Source: Acidimicrobiia bacterium
GTDB lineage: Bacteria; Actinomycetota; Acidimicrobiia; Spongiisociales; ZC4RG35
NCBI GenBank assembly: GCA_009377435.1
Contig: WHUC01000005.1
Coordinates: 1-38,035 of the forward strand
Reading direction: 5' to 3'
DNA: 38,035 bases
Shown: piece after piece, positions 29,092 to 38,035 of the stretch
Layout: every line of letters starts with the position of its first letter
How positions within the stretch are numbered: the stretch's first letter is position 1
The notes under the pieces: generated by a model
The model's input: only the letters and a program-made list of their open reading frames with translations
What the model was told of the DNA's origin: nothing
Database searches by the model: none
Made by a program: the position numbers and the translations under genes

Positions 29092-29188
29092 CAACCACAC
29101 TGGGTGTGGCAGCTACCCAGGGCGAGGAGGTGGCCCCGTCGATTTTCAATTCGGGTTAGTCTCCACCTGACACCTAGGAAGGAATCAG

Positions 29189-29767
29189 ATGACGACCCGG
29201 ACCGCCAACCCTCCCGTTCTCGCCTACCGGTTTGCCGACCGCTCCGTTGCTTGGACCGTTGCGCTCACCGTGGTTGGGGCGCTGTTCACCGCCATCTTCG
29301 CCCAGTTTGTTGTTCCCATGTGGCCGGTTCCCATCACCGGTCAGACCTTCGCCGTTCTCGTCGCCGGGGCGGCGCTGGGCGCGCGAATCGGGATCGCCTC
29401 CCAGGTCCTCTATCTGATCATGGGAGCGCTGAGCGCACCCGTGTTCGCCGACGGGGCGGCCGGTGTCGAGCACTTCGTCGGTCCCACCGTGGGTTATCTG
29501 GTCGGGTTCCCCATCGCGGCCGGTCTCGTCGGATGGCTCGCCGAGAAGAGGATGGACCGAACCGTCACATCGGCGGTGATCATCTTCGTACTCGGGACCA
29601 TCCTCATATACGCCACGGGCTTGGCCGGTCTCATGGCTGTCCTCGACTACGGCGTCGCCGAGGCGTTTGCCGTCGGCGTGGTTCCCTTCCTTATCGGCGG
29701 GGCGATCAAGGCGGCACTGGCCGCTGTGGTGATCCCCACTGCGTGGAAGCTGACCGACACGAGATAG
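29189..29767 (+). CDS. bioY: Biotin transporter BioY
   Basis: FAQFVVPMWPVPITGQTFAVLVAGAALGARIGIASQVLYLIMGALSAPVFADGAAG; multiple TM segments. Confidence 0.92.
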   Translation: MTTRTANPPVLAYRFADRSVAWTVALTVVGALFTAIFAQFVVPMWPVPITGQTFAVLVAGAALGARIGIASQVLYLIMGALSAPVFADGAAGVEHFVGPTVGYLVGFPIAAGLVGWLAEKRMDRTVTSAVIIFVLGTILIYATGLAGLMAVLDYGVAEAFAVGVVPFLIGGAIKAALAAVVIPTAWKLTDTR

Positions 29768-29787
29768 GCCACGTCCGAACGATCCGA

Positions 29788-30210
29788 TCAGCGCGGGATC
29801 GCCCCGTAGACGTAGTCGATGTCGATGGTCAGGACCAGGCGCCTGTCCGACACCATGGCGCCGAAGAACTCGACGGGATCGGGATGGGCCCTGCCTTGGA
29901 TGAGATCGTGGATCTCCAACAGCTCCTTGCCGACCGGATCGCCGGGTTCGGTGGAGACCGGGCTGAGACGGGCCATGCCCTCGGCCACCACGTAGCCCCA
30001 CCCCGACGGATGGCTGACATGCAGTGATACTCGGGGATCACGACGGATGTTGGCGGTCTTGGCCCGGTCGTCGGTGATCGAGATGCGGGCCGAGCCGTCG
30101 GTGTAGAGGTAGCCGACATCGGAGATCTGGGGGCGACCGTCCCGTTTCAGGGTGGTCAGGGTCCCGAGCCGACCCCCGGAGAGTGTCGGCTCCGCTTCAC
30201 GAAGTTCCAT
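29788..30210 (-). CDS. PPOX-class (pyridoxamine 5'-phosphate oxidase-fold, possibly F420-dependent) protein
   Basis: [68 protein letters not shown]. Confidence 0.82.
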   Translation of the reverse strand: MELREAEPTLSGGRLGTLTTLKRDGRPQISDVGYLYTDGSARISITDDRAKTANIRRDPRVSLHVSHPSGWGYVVAEGMARLSPVSTEPGDPVGKELLEIHDLIQGRAHPDPVEFFGAMVSDRRLVLTIDIDYVYGAIPR

Positions 30211-30291
30211 TGTGTTTCCGTTCTGTCGCTTTCTTATCCCAACGTCTCCGGTTTCGGGCAATTCCAACACTCTCGAGAACGACGGTATCGA

Positions 30292-30309
30292 CAAACGAAC
30301 GTTCGTTAG
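30292..30309 (+). promoter_or_regulatory. TetR-type operator upstream of paaA
   Basis: CAAACGAACGTTCGTTAG with perfect 14-bp palindrome AACGAACGTTCGTT (30294-30307), 15 bp upstream of the paaA ATG at 30324. Confidence 0.7.
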
Positions 30310-30323
30310 TTAGGCTGGTCCAT

Positions 30324-31277
30324 ATGACCACCACCCAGACCAGACCCGAGGTCGATCCGGCGGATCTGTTCCAGGCGATCATCGATGCGGAACAGAAGAT
30401 CGAGCCCCATGACTGGATGCCCGACGCCTACCGCAAGACCCTGATCCGCCAGATCGCCCAGCACGCCCATTCCGAGGTCATAGGGATGCAACCAGAGGCC
30501 AACTGGATCAGCAGGGCGCCCACCCTGCACCGCAAGGCGATCCTCATGGCGAAGGTCCAGGACGAGGCCGGGCACGGGCTCTATCTCTATGCGGCGGCGG
30601 AGACCCTTGGCATCACCCGCGATGAGATGATGGAGTTGCTCCACGCCGGCAAACACAAGTACTCGTCGATCTTCAACTATCCAACACTGTCGTGGGCCGA
30701 CATGGGCACCATCGGTTGGCTCGTCGACGGCGCTGCCATCACCAACCAGGTCATGTTGCAGCGGGCCTCCTACGGCCCCTACAGCCGGGCCATGGTCCGT
30801 ATCTGCAAGGAGGAGTCCTTCCACCAGCGTCAGGGTTTCGACATCCTCCTCACCATGATGATGGGGGGTTCCGAGGCGCAGAGGGAGATGGTCCAGGATG
30901 CGGTGAACCGGTGGTGGTGGCCATCGCTGATGATGTTCGGGCCCAACGACTCCGAGTCGACCCACACCGAGCAGTCGATGGCGTGGAAGATCAAGCGGGT
31001 GTCCAACGACGATCTCCGCCAGCAGTTCATCGACATGACGGTGGAACAGTCCAAGGTCCTCGGGGTGACGCTGCCCGACCCCGACCTCCGCTGGAATGAG
31101 GAGCGGGGCCACTACGACTTCGGGGAGATCGACTGGGACGAGTTCTGGGCGGTGGTCAAGGGAAACGGCCCGATGAACCGGGAGCGCATCGAGAACAAGG
31201 CGGGAGCCTGGGACGACGGGGCCTGGGTCCGTGAGGCCGCCCTCGCCCACTCCGCCAAGAAGAGGAGGGTCTCATGA
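30324..31277 (+). CDS. paaA: Phenylacetyl-CoA 1,2-epoxidase subunit PaaA
   Basis: [77 protein letters not shown]. Confidence 0.95.
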   Translation: MTTTQTRPEVDPADLFQAIIDAEQKIEPHDWMPDAYRKTLIRQIAQHAHSEVIGMQPEANWISRAPTLHRKAILMAKVQDEAGHGLYLYAAAETLGITRDEMMELLHAGKHKYSSIFNYPTLSWADMGTIGWLVDGAAITNQVMLQRASYGPYSRAMVRICKEESFHQRQGFDILLTMMMGGSEAQREMVQDAVNRWWWPSLMMFGPNDSESTHTEQSMAWKIKRVSNDDLRQQFIDMTVEQSKVLGVTLPDPDLRWNEERGHYDFGEIDWDEFWAVVKGNGPMNRERIENKAGAWDDGAWVREAALAHSAKKRRVS

Positions 31278-31612
31278 CCTACGACGTGCCACATACCGAG
31301 GGAGAGGCCTTCGAGACGTCCACCGACACCGAGAGAATGTCGTGGCCCCTGTGGGAGGTTTTCGTCCGGGCCCGGAGGGGGCTCTCCCACAACCACTGTG
31401 GCAGTCTTCACGCCCCCGATGCCGAAACCGCGGTCTCGGCGGCCCGAGACGTCTACACCCGCCGTGCCGAGGGGGTGAGCGTGTGGGTGGTGCCCTCGGA
31501 TGCCATCACCGCCTCCGACCCCGACGACGCCGATGCCTTCTTCGATGTCGTTGACAAGCCCTACCGCCACGCCACCCACTACGACCTCCCCGACGAAGTG
31601 GGGCAGATGTGA
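31274..31612 (+). CDS. paaB: Phenylacetyl-CoA 1,2-epoxidase subunit PaaB
   Basis: [54 protein letters not shown] overlap with paaA. Confidence 0.94.
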   Translation: MTYDVPHTEGEAFETSTDTERMSWPLWEVFVRARRGLSHNHCGSLHAPDAETAVSAARDVYTRRAEGVSVWVVPSDAITASDPDDADAFFDVVDKPYRHATHYDLPDEVGQM

Positions 31613-32412
31613 TGGCTGTGACCAAGCCAAGCGGCGTTCCCCAGGGCCCGGCGCCGGGTTATCCCGACCCCCACGTCGAGTATGTGCTTCGTCACGGCGA
31701 TGACAATCTGATCCTCGCCCAACGTCTTTCCGACTGGATCAGCAAGGCACCCGATCTCGAGGTCGATATCGCCCTGGGGAACATCGGCCTCGATCATCTT
31801 GGCGCGGCCCGTGCGCTTCTCACCCAGGCCGGAGAACTCGAAGGCAGCGGTCGTTCCGAGGACGATCTCGCCATGTTCCGCAACGAGCGCCAGTTCAAGA
31901 ATCTGATCCTGGTGGAGCAGCCCAACGGTGACTTCGCCACCACCATCGCCCGATCCCTGTTCTTCGACGCCTATCAGGTGCCGCTGTGGCGGGAGCTGTC
32001 GTCGAGCGACGACGAGGTGCTCGCCGGTGTCGCCCAGAAGGGGGCGATGGAGGCCCGTTACCACCTCCTCCACTCCAAGCAGTGGTCGGTACGACTCGGT
32101 GACGGGACCGAGGAATCCCACGCCCGGATGCAGACCGCGGTGGATCAGCTATGGCGATTCACCGACGAGATGTTCATCGCCGATTTAGTCGATATGGAGA
32201 TGGCCGAGGCCGGGATCGGGATCGACCCCTCGACCTTGGCGGGGGAGTGGCGAGGCAACGTGACCGAGGCGCTCGACGAGGCCGACCTCACAGTACCCAC
32301 CGACGAGTATCAGCGGTGGGGAGGACGCCAGGGCTTCCACTCGGACCACCTCGGCCATGTGCTCGGGGAGATGCAGTGGCTGCAGAAGTCGTATCCGGGG
32401 TTGGCATGGTGA
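31612..32412 (+). CDS. paaC: Phenylacetyl-CoA 1,2-epoxidase subunit PaaC
   Basis: LRHGDDNLILAQRLSDWISKAPDLEVDIALGNIGLDHLGAARALLTQAGELEG; AQKGAMEARYHLLHSKQWSVRLGDGTEESHARMQ. Confidence 0.94.
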   Translation: MAVTKPSGVPQGPAPGYPDPHVEYVLRHGDDNLILAQRLSDWISKAPDLEVDIALGNIGLDHLGAARALLTQAGELEGSGRSEDDLAMFRNERQFKNLILVEQPNGDFATTIARSLFFDAYQVPLWRELSSSDDEVLAGVAQKGAMEARYHLLHSKQWSVRLGDGTEESHARMQTAVDQLWRFTDEMFIADLVDMEMAEAGIGIDPSTLAGEWRGNVTEALDEADLTVPTDEYQRWGGRQGFHSDHLGHVLGEMQWLQKSYPGLAW

Positions 32413-32861
32413 CGCTCACCGTCGAGGAGGTACACGCGGTGGTGGCCGCCGTTACCGACCCGGAGATCCCGGTCCTGTCCATAGCCGACCTCGGTATCCT
32501 CCGCGATGTCAGGGTCGCGGACGGCGTCGCCGTTATCGTCATTACCCCCACCTATTCGGGTTGTCCCGCCATGGCGGAGATTCGGGGCGCCATCGAGGCC
32601 AGGCTGGAAGATCTCGGCGTGCCGGGTCGGGTCGAGACCCAACTGGCCCCGGCCTGGACCACCGACGACATGACCCCAGAGGCCCGGCGCCTCCTCACCG
32701 AGGTCGGTATCGCCCCACCCGACGAGGAGGTGGTCTGCCCCAAATGTGGGACCTATCAGACTCGGATGTCATCGTTCTTCGGTGCCACCGCCTGTCAGGC
32801 CCTCATGGTGTGCGCATCGTGTGGGGAACCGTTCAACCACTTCAAGGCCCTCAAACCGTGA
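32406..32861 (+). CDS. paaD: Phenylacetate degradation protein PaaD (MIP18-like domain plus CxxC motifs)
   Basis: VTDPEIPVLSIADLGILRDVRV; PTYSGCPAM; CPKCGTYQTRMSSFFGATACQALMVCASCGEPFNHFKAL. Confidence 0.93.
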   Translation: MVTLTVEEVHAVVAAVTDPEIPVLSIADLGILRDVRVADGVAVIVITPTYSGCPAMAEIRGAIEARLEDLGVPGRVETQLAPAWTTDDMTPEARRLLTEVGIAPPDEEVVCPKCGTYQTRMSSFFGATACQALMVCASCGEPFNHFKALKP

Positions 32862-34108
32862 GCGCCAATCCCCAACAGAGTTCCCTGCCGACTGAAATCT
32901 CGGATCAGGCTAAACCCGGTGCTCTCACCGAAGCCGACAGACATCCGAAGTCGCACGGAGTGGTCTCGGATGGCCCGAGCCACGCGGAGGCCAAAGACGG
33001 CGGAGTCGTAGGGGGGAGGGGGGACGGAGTCCCCCAGAATGTTGGTGTCCTCTTCTATCCCCTCACCGTTTCCGAGGTAGAACAACTCACCGACGAGGCG
33101 GTGGCGATCACCTTTGAGGTTCCGGAGGAGCTCCGGGAGGAGTTCACCTACCTGCCCGGCCAGCACGTCATGCTCCGAAGCGAGATCGATGGTCGCGATG
33201 TGCGACGCAGTTACTCGATCTGCGCCAACGCCAACGAGGGCACCCTCCGGGTGGGGGTGAAACATCTCGCCGACGGGGCCTTCTCCACCTTTGCCACCAA
33301 GCAACTCGTCCCCGGTCACATCCTCGAGGTGGCGCCCCCGGTGGGGGACTTCACTATCGACCCGAACCCTGAGGGTGCGGTGCACCGTTGTGCAATCGTG
33401 GCCGGTTCGGGTATCACCCCCGTACTCTCGCTCATCTCGACCACCCTCGAGACCGAGCCCGATTCGCGCTGGACACTTATCTACGGCAACCGGGCCGCCG
33501 ATTCCATCATGTTCCTCGACGAGGTGGAGGGGCTGAAGAACCGTTATCCGGGCCGTCTCCATCTCATCCACGTCCTCAGTCGGGAGACACCCGAGGTTCC
33601 CCTCTTCGCCGGCCGCATCGACGCCGAAAAGCTCAAGGCCCTCTTCGGTTCATTGGTGCGCGTCCCCACCATCGCCGGTTGGTATCTGTGCGGACCCCAC
33701 GGTCTGGTGGAGACCTCCCGGGAGGTCCTCACCGAGTTGGGGGTCGAGCCCGACAAGATCCTCGACGAGCTGTTCTTTGCCGGCCCGCCACCGGAGATGC
33801 CCGATCGGGGGGAGGACTTCGAGTACGAGGGCTCGGTTGATCTGGTGGTGACCCTGGACGGACGGGCCACGAAAACCACCATGGATCCGGACATGGCTGT
33901 CCTCGACGCCGCCCTCCGGGTCCGCCGCGAGCTCCCGTTCAGTTGCAAGGGGGGTATGTGCGCCTCCTGCCGGGGTCGGGTGACCGAGGGCTCGGTGACC
34001 ATGGACAAGAACCACGCCCTGACCACCGAGGAGATCGAGGCCGGTTACGTGCTGACCTGCCAGTCGCACCCCACCACCGTGGCACTCTCGATCAGCTACG
34101 ACGTCTGA
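32858..34108 (+). CDS. paaE: Phenylacetyl-CoA epoxidase reductase subunit PaaE (FAD/NAD-binding plus C-terminal 2Fe-2S); start uncertain (32858 or downstream GTG 32960)
   Basis: LPGQHVMLRSEIDGRDVRRSYSIC; AIVAGSGITPVLSLISTTLE; C-terminal ferredoxin motif LPFSCKGGMCASCRGRVTEG...LTCQSHP. Confidence 0.93.
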   Translation: MSANPQQSSLPTEISDQAKPGALTEADRHPKSHGVVSDGPSHAEAKDGGVVGGRGDGVPQNVGVLFYPLTVSEVEQLTDEAVAITFEVPEELREEFTYLPGQHVMLRSEIDGRDVRRSYSICANANEGTLRVGVKHLADGAFSTFATKQLVPGHILEVAPPVGDFTIDPNPEGAVHRCAIVAGSGITPVLSLISTTLETEPDSRWTLIYGNRAADSIMFLDEVEGLKNRYPGRLHLIHVLSRETPEVPLFAGRIDAEKLKALFGSLVRVPTIAGWYLCGPHGLVETSREVLTELGVEPDKILDELFFAGPPPEMPDRGEDFEYEGSVDLVVTLDGRATKTTMDPDMAVLDAALRVRRELPFSCKGGMCASCRGRVTEGSVTMDKNHALTTEEIEAGYVLTCQSHPTTVALSISYDV

Positions 34109-34683
34109 TGGTCACCGTCCGCAACTCCCGCGACGACGTCATCCGAGCCGCCGCCCGGCTCTTCGCCGAGCGAGGTTACCACGGCACCTCGATGCGCGAC
34201 CTGGGACGCGAACTGGGCCTTCTCGGCTCATCCCTCTACTCACACGTCTCGTCCAAGGAGGATCTGCTCGTCGAGGTGGTGGAGATGGGTGCCGGCATGT
34301 TCGAGGCCGCGGCAGACCGGGCGCTGCGAACCGCCGACGATCCCCGGGGGCGGCTGCGCGCCCTGCTTGCGGGGCATGTCGAGGTCGTCGTCGACCATCT
34401 CGACGAGGTACGCACCTTTCTCAACGAGGCCAATGCACTCGACGACCGCTTCCGGGTGGTGAGCCGTCGGGACGCCTACGAAGCCGTCTTTCGTCAGGTG
34501 CTGGCCGATGGCGTCGAGTCGGGGGAGTTTCGGGCCGATCTCGACCCCAAGATCGGGGGGATCTTCATCCTCTCTGTGCTCAACGCCACCGAGCGGTGGT
34601 ACCGGCCCGACGGACCACTTGACCGGGTCGCCCTCGTCGACGAGATGTGGCGATTCGTGGCCGAGGGTATCGGCCTCGATTGA
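34108..34683 (+). CDS. TetR family transcriptional regulator, candidate PaaR-like repressor
   Basis: DDVIRAAARLFAERGYHGTSMRDLGRELGLLGSSLYSHVSSKEDLLVEVVE; start overlaps the paaE stop (ATG 34108-34110). Confidence 0.9.
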   Translation: MVTVRNSRDDVIRAAARLFAERGYHGTSMRDLGRELGLLGSSLYSHVSSKEDLLVEVVEMGAGMFEAAADRALRTADDPRGRLRALLAGHVEVVVDHLDEVRTFLNEANALDDRFRVVSRRDAYEAVFRQVLADGVESGEFRADLDPKIGGIFILSVLNATERWYRPDGPLDRVALVDEMWRFVAEGIGLD

Positions 34684-34686
34684 CCA

Positions 34687-35577
34687 TCATCTGACCGCCG
34701 CGGCGAGCATGAGGGCGCCGGTGAGACCGGCGTCATCATCGAGGAGGGGCGGCACCACGAAGTTCTCGTCAGCGTGCTCCGCTAAGCCGGGGTAGCCGGC
34801 GAGGAGCTCGGCCAGCTTCTCACGTGTGGCCCGGTGGATCCCGGGAAGCTTGGCCACCCCGCCACCGATGACAAACCGCTCCGGGGCCACGATGTACACC
34901 ATGTCGGCGAGGGCGTGGGCGATGTAGTGGGCCTCGAATGCGACCGCCCGCTCGAGATCGGCGCCGAGGCGGTCACCCGGTTTGCCCCAACGGGCCTCGA
35001 TGGCGGGTCCCGACGCCATCCCCTCGAGACAGTCCCCGTGGTAGGGGCAGATCCCGACGAAGTCGTCGTCGGGGTGCCGGGGGAGTCGGATGTGGCCCAT
35101 CTCGGGATGGCCCCCACCATGCACGCTCTCTCCGTCGACCACGAGCCCGCCTCCGACACCGGTCCCGAATGTGAGATAGACGTGGATTCCGGCACCCAGG
35201 GCGGCCCCGTAGCTGCCCTCGGCGAGAGCGGCGCCGTTGACGTCGGTGTCGAACGCCCCGGGCACCGCGTACCTGTCGAGCAATGGGCCCATCAGGTCGG
35301 TGTCGGACCACCCCGGTTTCGGTGTGGTCGTTATCCAACCCCAGTGGGGATGGTCGGGCCGCACCTCGATCGGACCGAAACTGGCCACACCGACGGCTGC
35401 GGGCCGGCCGTGTTGGTCGGCGAAACGGTCGAAGACCTCCAAAATGGCGGGGATGGTCACCGCCGGATCCTCGGTGGGGATCCTGACGCGCTCGATGATG
35501 TCATCTGGGTCGGGACCGGCACCGAGCACGAACTTGGTGCCGCCCGCCTCTACGGCGAAAAGCATCAGCGAACTCAC
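34687..35577 (-). CDS. ROK family sugar kinase (fructokinase/glucokinase-like)
   Basis: FAVEAGGTKFVLGAG; FDTDVNGAALAEGSYGAALGAGIHVYLTFGTGVGGGLVVDG; GHIRLPRHPDDDFVGICPYHGDCLEGMASGPAIEARWG. Confidence 0.9.
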   Translation of the reverse strand: MSSLMLFAVEAGGTKFVLGAGPDPDDIIERVRIPTEDPAVTIPAILEVFDRFADQHGRPAAVGVASFGPIEVRPDHPHWGWITTTPKPGWSDTDLMGPLLDRYAVPGAFDTDVNGAALAEGSYGAALGAGIHVYLTFGTGVGGGLVVDGESVHGGGHPEMGHIRLPRHPDDDFVGICPYHGDCLEGMASGPAIEARWGKPGDRLGADLERAVAFEAHYIAHALADMVYIVAPERFVIGGGVAKLPGIHRATREKLAELLAGYPGLAEHADENFVVPPLLDDDAGLTGALMLAAAVR

Positions 35578-36215
35578 AGGGCGATCGAACCCTCCGAGTC
35601 CAGTATGTTGGAGGAGTCCACCAGATTCCCCACCACCGCCTTGAACAGGGTCCGCCCGGTGTCGGACAGTATGGCGTCGTGGATGGGCACGACCCTCTCG
35701 GCCCCCACCGACTCGGTGAACTCGGCGGTCTCGGAGATCTTCGCCCAGGGTGCGGCCAGGGGGAGGGCGAGGACGTCGATGCCGTCGGGTGTGGTCGCGT
35801 AGTCGTCACCGGGGTGGAAGATTCGGGGCCCATCCCCCGACGACACGACGAAACCCACATTGCCGATCCGGGGAATGGCGGGGTCGATCAGGGCGTGCTC
35901 GCCACCAACGATGTCGATGCTCATGGTCCCGATGTCCAGCGAATTGGCAGGTGTAGCTGGCTGGGACGGGATATCTAGAGCGGCAAGCGGCTCGACCACG
36001 GCTTTCTCGACCCAGAGGACAGCGACCGGGTTTGCGGCGGCCAATGTAGGGAGGTTGCGCCGATCGATGTGATCGGCGTGCTGGTGGGTCACCAGGATCG
36101 CATCGAGATCAGTGGTCCCGTGCCAGTCGTCGGAGAATGTTCCCGGATCGATGAGGATACGGGTGGTCCCGTCGTCGAGCAGCACACAGGCATGGCCGAG
36201 ATGAGTCAGTTCCAT
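35574..36215 (-). CDS. UlaG-like metallo-beta-lactamase fold hydrolase
   Basis: MELTHLGHACVLL; LIDPGTFSDDW; AILVTHQHADHIDRRNLPTL; IFHPGDDYATTPDG. Confidence 0.88.
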   Translation of the reverse strand: MELTHLGHACVLLDDGTTRILIDPGTFSDDWHGTTDLDAILVTHQHADHIDRRNLPTLAAANPVAVLWVEKAVVEPLAALDIPSQPATPANSLDIGTMSIDIVGGEHALIDPAIPRIGNVGFVVSSGDGPRIFHPGDDYATTPDGIDVLALPLAAPWAKISETAEFTESVGAERVVPIHDAILSDTGRTLFKAVVGNLVDSSNILDSEGSIAL

Positions 36216-36312
36216 GCCCCCGATTATGACGGAACACACCCAACCACGTTCGTTCCAGGGCGCCGTAAGCTCTGACGATGGAACCCGGCATCGTGTCATC
36301 GGAAAGGGACAC

Positions 36313-37323
36313 ATGATCGGTTTATCGTCGAGCGCGCCGCGTTCGCGGGCCCAACGGCTTGCCATCCTGGGGGTGGCCGTGTTGGTGATGGGCTGTGGCG
36401 CAGGTGGGGTCGCCGAGACCGCGGTTGAGTCGGTACCCCCGACCATCGCTCCGGGAGCGCCCCCGACATCGGGCGACCCGACAACGGCCCCGCCGGCCGA
36501 GCCATCTTCGATACCAGCCACGGTGACGACGTCGACCACGACCGCCATCACGGCCGCTCCAACAACCAGGGTCCTGACAACGACCACGGTGCCGACGACC
36601 ACCCTCCCCGATGGGGTGACCCCATCACCAGACTGGCTGGGAACCCGGGTCCTCCCCGTCGACGACAACGGTCTGGGAGAGGTCCAGCCCACCCCGCCGG
36701 AGTTGCAGGACCGGCGCTTTATCACCGAGGACTTCCTTCCGCCCCCACCCGACGACACGTTCGTGTCGAGTATCGACGAGGTACCGGCGGACGTTCTGGA
36801 GCGATCGACCTGGGTCGAGGGCTGTCCGGTGTCGGTCGGGGACCTCGCCTATGTGACCGTCTCCTTTTACGGGTTCGATGGTCGGTTCCACACCGGTGAG
36901 CTTCTCGTCGCCGCCTCCGTCGCCGAGGACGTCGTCTCGGTGTTCGAGCGACTCCACGACGCCCGTTTCCCCATCGAGGAGATTCGGGTTGCGTCACTGG
37001 AGGATCTTGACGCCCCACCAACCGGTGATGGCAACACCACCGCGGCGTTCGTATGCCGCCCGGTGGTCGGGCAGGACTCCGGTTTCTCCCAGCATGCGCT
37101 GGGCACCGCCGTCGACATCAACCCCTTCCACAACCCCTACGTCAAAGAAGAGGTCGTCATCCCCGAGTTGGCCTCGGCCTATCTGGATCGTGACCGGGAC
37201 CTGCCGGGCATGATCGAACCGGGCGACGCCGCCACCGACGCCTTCTCCGCCATCGGCTGGACCTGGGGCGGCGACTGGAACACCCTCAAGGACTACCAGC
37301 ACTTCTCCCTGTCGGGAGGGTGA
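36313..37323 (+). CDS. M15-family D-alanyl-D-alanine carboxypeptidase-like lipoprotein with Thr-rich linker
   Basis: Lipobox-like LVMGCGAGG; linker TTSTTTAITAAPTTRVLTTTTVPTTTLP; catalytic-type SQHALGTAVDINPFHNPY and DWNTLKDYQHFSL. Confidence 0.82.
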   Translation: MIGLSSSAPRSRAQRLAILGVAVLVMGCGAGGVAETAVESVPPTIAPGAPPTSGDPTTAPPAEPSSIPATVTTSTTTAITAAPTTRVLTTTTVPTTTLPDGVTPSPDWLGTRVLPVDDNGLGEVQPTPPELQDRRFITEDFLPPPPDDTFVSSIDEVPADVLERSTWVEGCPVSVGDLAYVTVSFYGFDGRFHTGELLVAASVAEDVVSVFERLHDARFPIEEIRVASLEDLDAPPTGDGNTTAAFVCRPVVGQDSGFSQHALGTAVDINPFHNPYVKEEVVIPELASAYLDRDRDLPGMIEPGDAATDAFSAIGWTWGGDWNTLKDYQHFSLSGG

Positions 37324-37338
37324 GACGACGCGGGAGGT

Positions 37339-37767
37339 TCAGGTCAACGGGTCTTCTACCTCGAGGCCCGGTACCGTGAAGAACCGTTGGTCGTGGGTCC
37401 AGATCACATCGGCCCCGGCGTTGCGGGCGATCAGCGCGATCTGGAGGTCGAAGATGCGGGAGCCCGACACGTCGAGCGCGATAGCAGTGGCGGCGAGCGT
37501 GGAGGCGAAGCCGGCTCCAGGGATGAGGACCTGTGCTCCAGCCCGGTACATGGCGTCGAGGAAAGAACCGGCAAGGGCGGGCGAGGATGGCCCCCCGGAC
37601 GATTGGGGGTGGGTCACGACCCTCCAGAACTCGCCTACAGACGGGAGTGCGATTCCCCAGCCCCATTCATGTCGGCTAGCTGTCTCAAGAGCGCCCTTCG
37701 CGGCGCGGTGTTGCGCCGCGCCACTCCGATGGGCGTAGACGAGGATATTGGTGTCGAGGGCGATCAC
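37339..37767 (-). CDS. vapC: PIN-domain toxin (VapC family)
   Basis: MIALDTNILVYAHRSGAAQHRAA; PSVGEFWRVVTHP; IFDLQIALIARNAGADVIWTHDQRFFTVPGLEVEDPL. Confidence 0.88.
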   Translation of the reverse strand: MIALDTNILVYAHRSGAAQHRAAKGALETASRHEWGWGIALPSVGEFWRVVTHPQSSGGPSSPALAGSFLDAMYRAGAQVLIPGAGFASTLAATAIALDVSGSRIFDLQIALIARNAGADVIWTHDQRFFTVPGLEVEDPLT

Positions 37768-37997
37768 TCCGGATGGGCGTCGAGCCAGTCGTACATTGCT
37801 TCCCGGTCGGTCACGTCAAGACCGGGTGGCAACCCACCCTCGGCTGTGATCACCTCCAGGCGATGGTGGTCGTCATCGCTGTAGAGCTGTTTCCGCAGCG
37901 CCTCCTCCACCAGGGCACGAAGAGGTATCCGCCGCTCGGCAGCTTCCTTCTTGGCGGCGATGAGAAGTTGGTCGGGTAGCTCGATGGTGGTCTTCAT
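37764..37997 (-). CDS. vapB: VapB-type antitoxin (DUF2191-like)
   Basis: MKTTIELPDQLLIAAKKEAAERRIPLRALVEEALRKQL; 4-bp overlap with the toxin gene. Confidence 0.85.
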   Translation of the reverse strand: MKTTIELPDQLLIAAKKEAAERRIPLRALVEEALRKQLYSDDDHHRLEVITAEGGLPPGLDVTDREAMYDWLDAHPE

Positions 37998-38035
37998 GAT
38001 CCCAGTCGATCGTACCATAAATATGGGAATATGGG

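Noticed and set aside
29140-29188. Possible biotin regulator operator upstream of bioY
   Set aside because: Only weak dyad symmetry (GTTAGTC...GACACC); does not clearly match a BirA/BioR/BioQ site that I can recall
34834-35802. 322-aa plus-strand ORF
   Set aside because: Antisense to ROK kinase and MBL-fold genes; no motifs

Overview
High-GC actinobacterial chromosomal window, most like Acidimicrobiia by gene content (inference). The left half follows the actinobacterial hom-thrC-(thrB)-rho-rpmE-prfA-prmC-sua5-atp superoperon. Local differences are: thrB is absent between thrC and rho, a DUF1385 gene lies between rpmE and prfA, a vapBC relic lies between prfA and prmC, PrmC and Sua5/YrdC are encoded as one ORF, and a lipoprotein plus a DUF1015 gene precede the ATP synthase operon (atpZ-atpI-B-E-F-H-A-G-D-C). 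The right half is a mosaic of housekeeping or metabolic genes: a PIG-L/Mca-MshB-like deacetylase, ABC-F ATPase, SurE, LLM-family oxidoreductase, UvrD-like helicase with HRDC, BioY, PPOX protein, paaABCDE plus a TetR regulator, ROK kinase, UlaG-like MBL-fold protein and M15 peptidase. These are interspersed with four intact VapBC-type toxin-antitoxin pairs. The best leads are the PrmC-Sua5 fusion, a TetR/PaaR-type operator upstream of paaA, a head-to-head junction of two gene fragments (DHFR-like and ECF sigma), a repeated near-palindrome flanking the atp operon terminator, the vapBC relic, and a triplicated acidic repeat on L31. I saw no CRISPR array, rRNA, tRNA, prophage or transposase. I did not find a convincing wholly new multi-gene system. 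All family calls come from reading translated motifs, not from searches.
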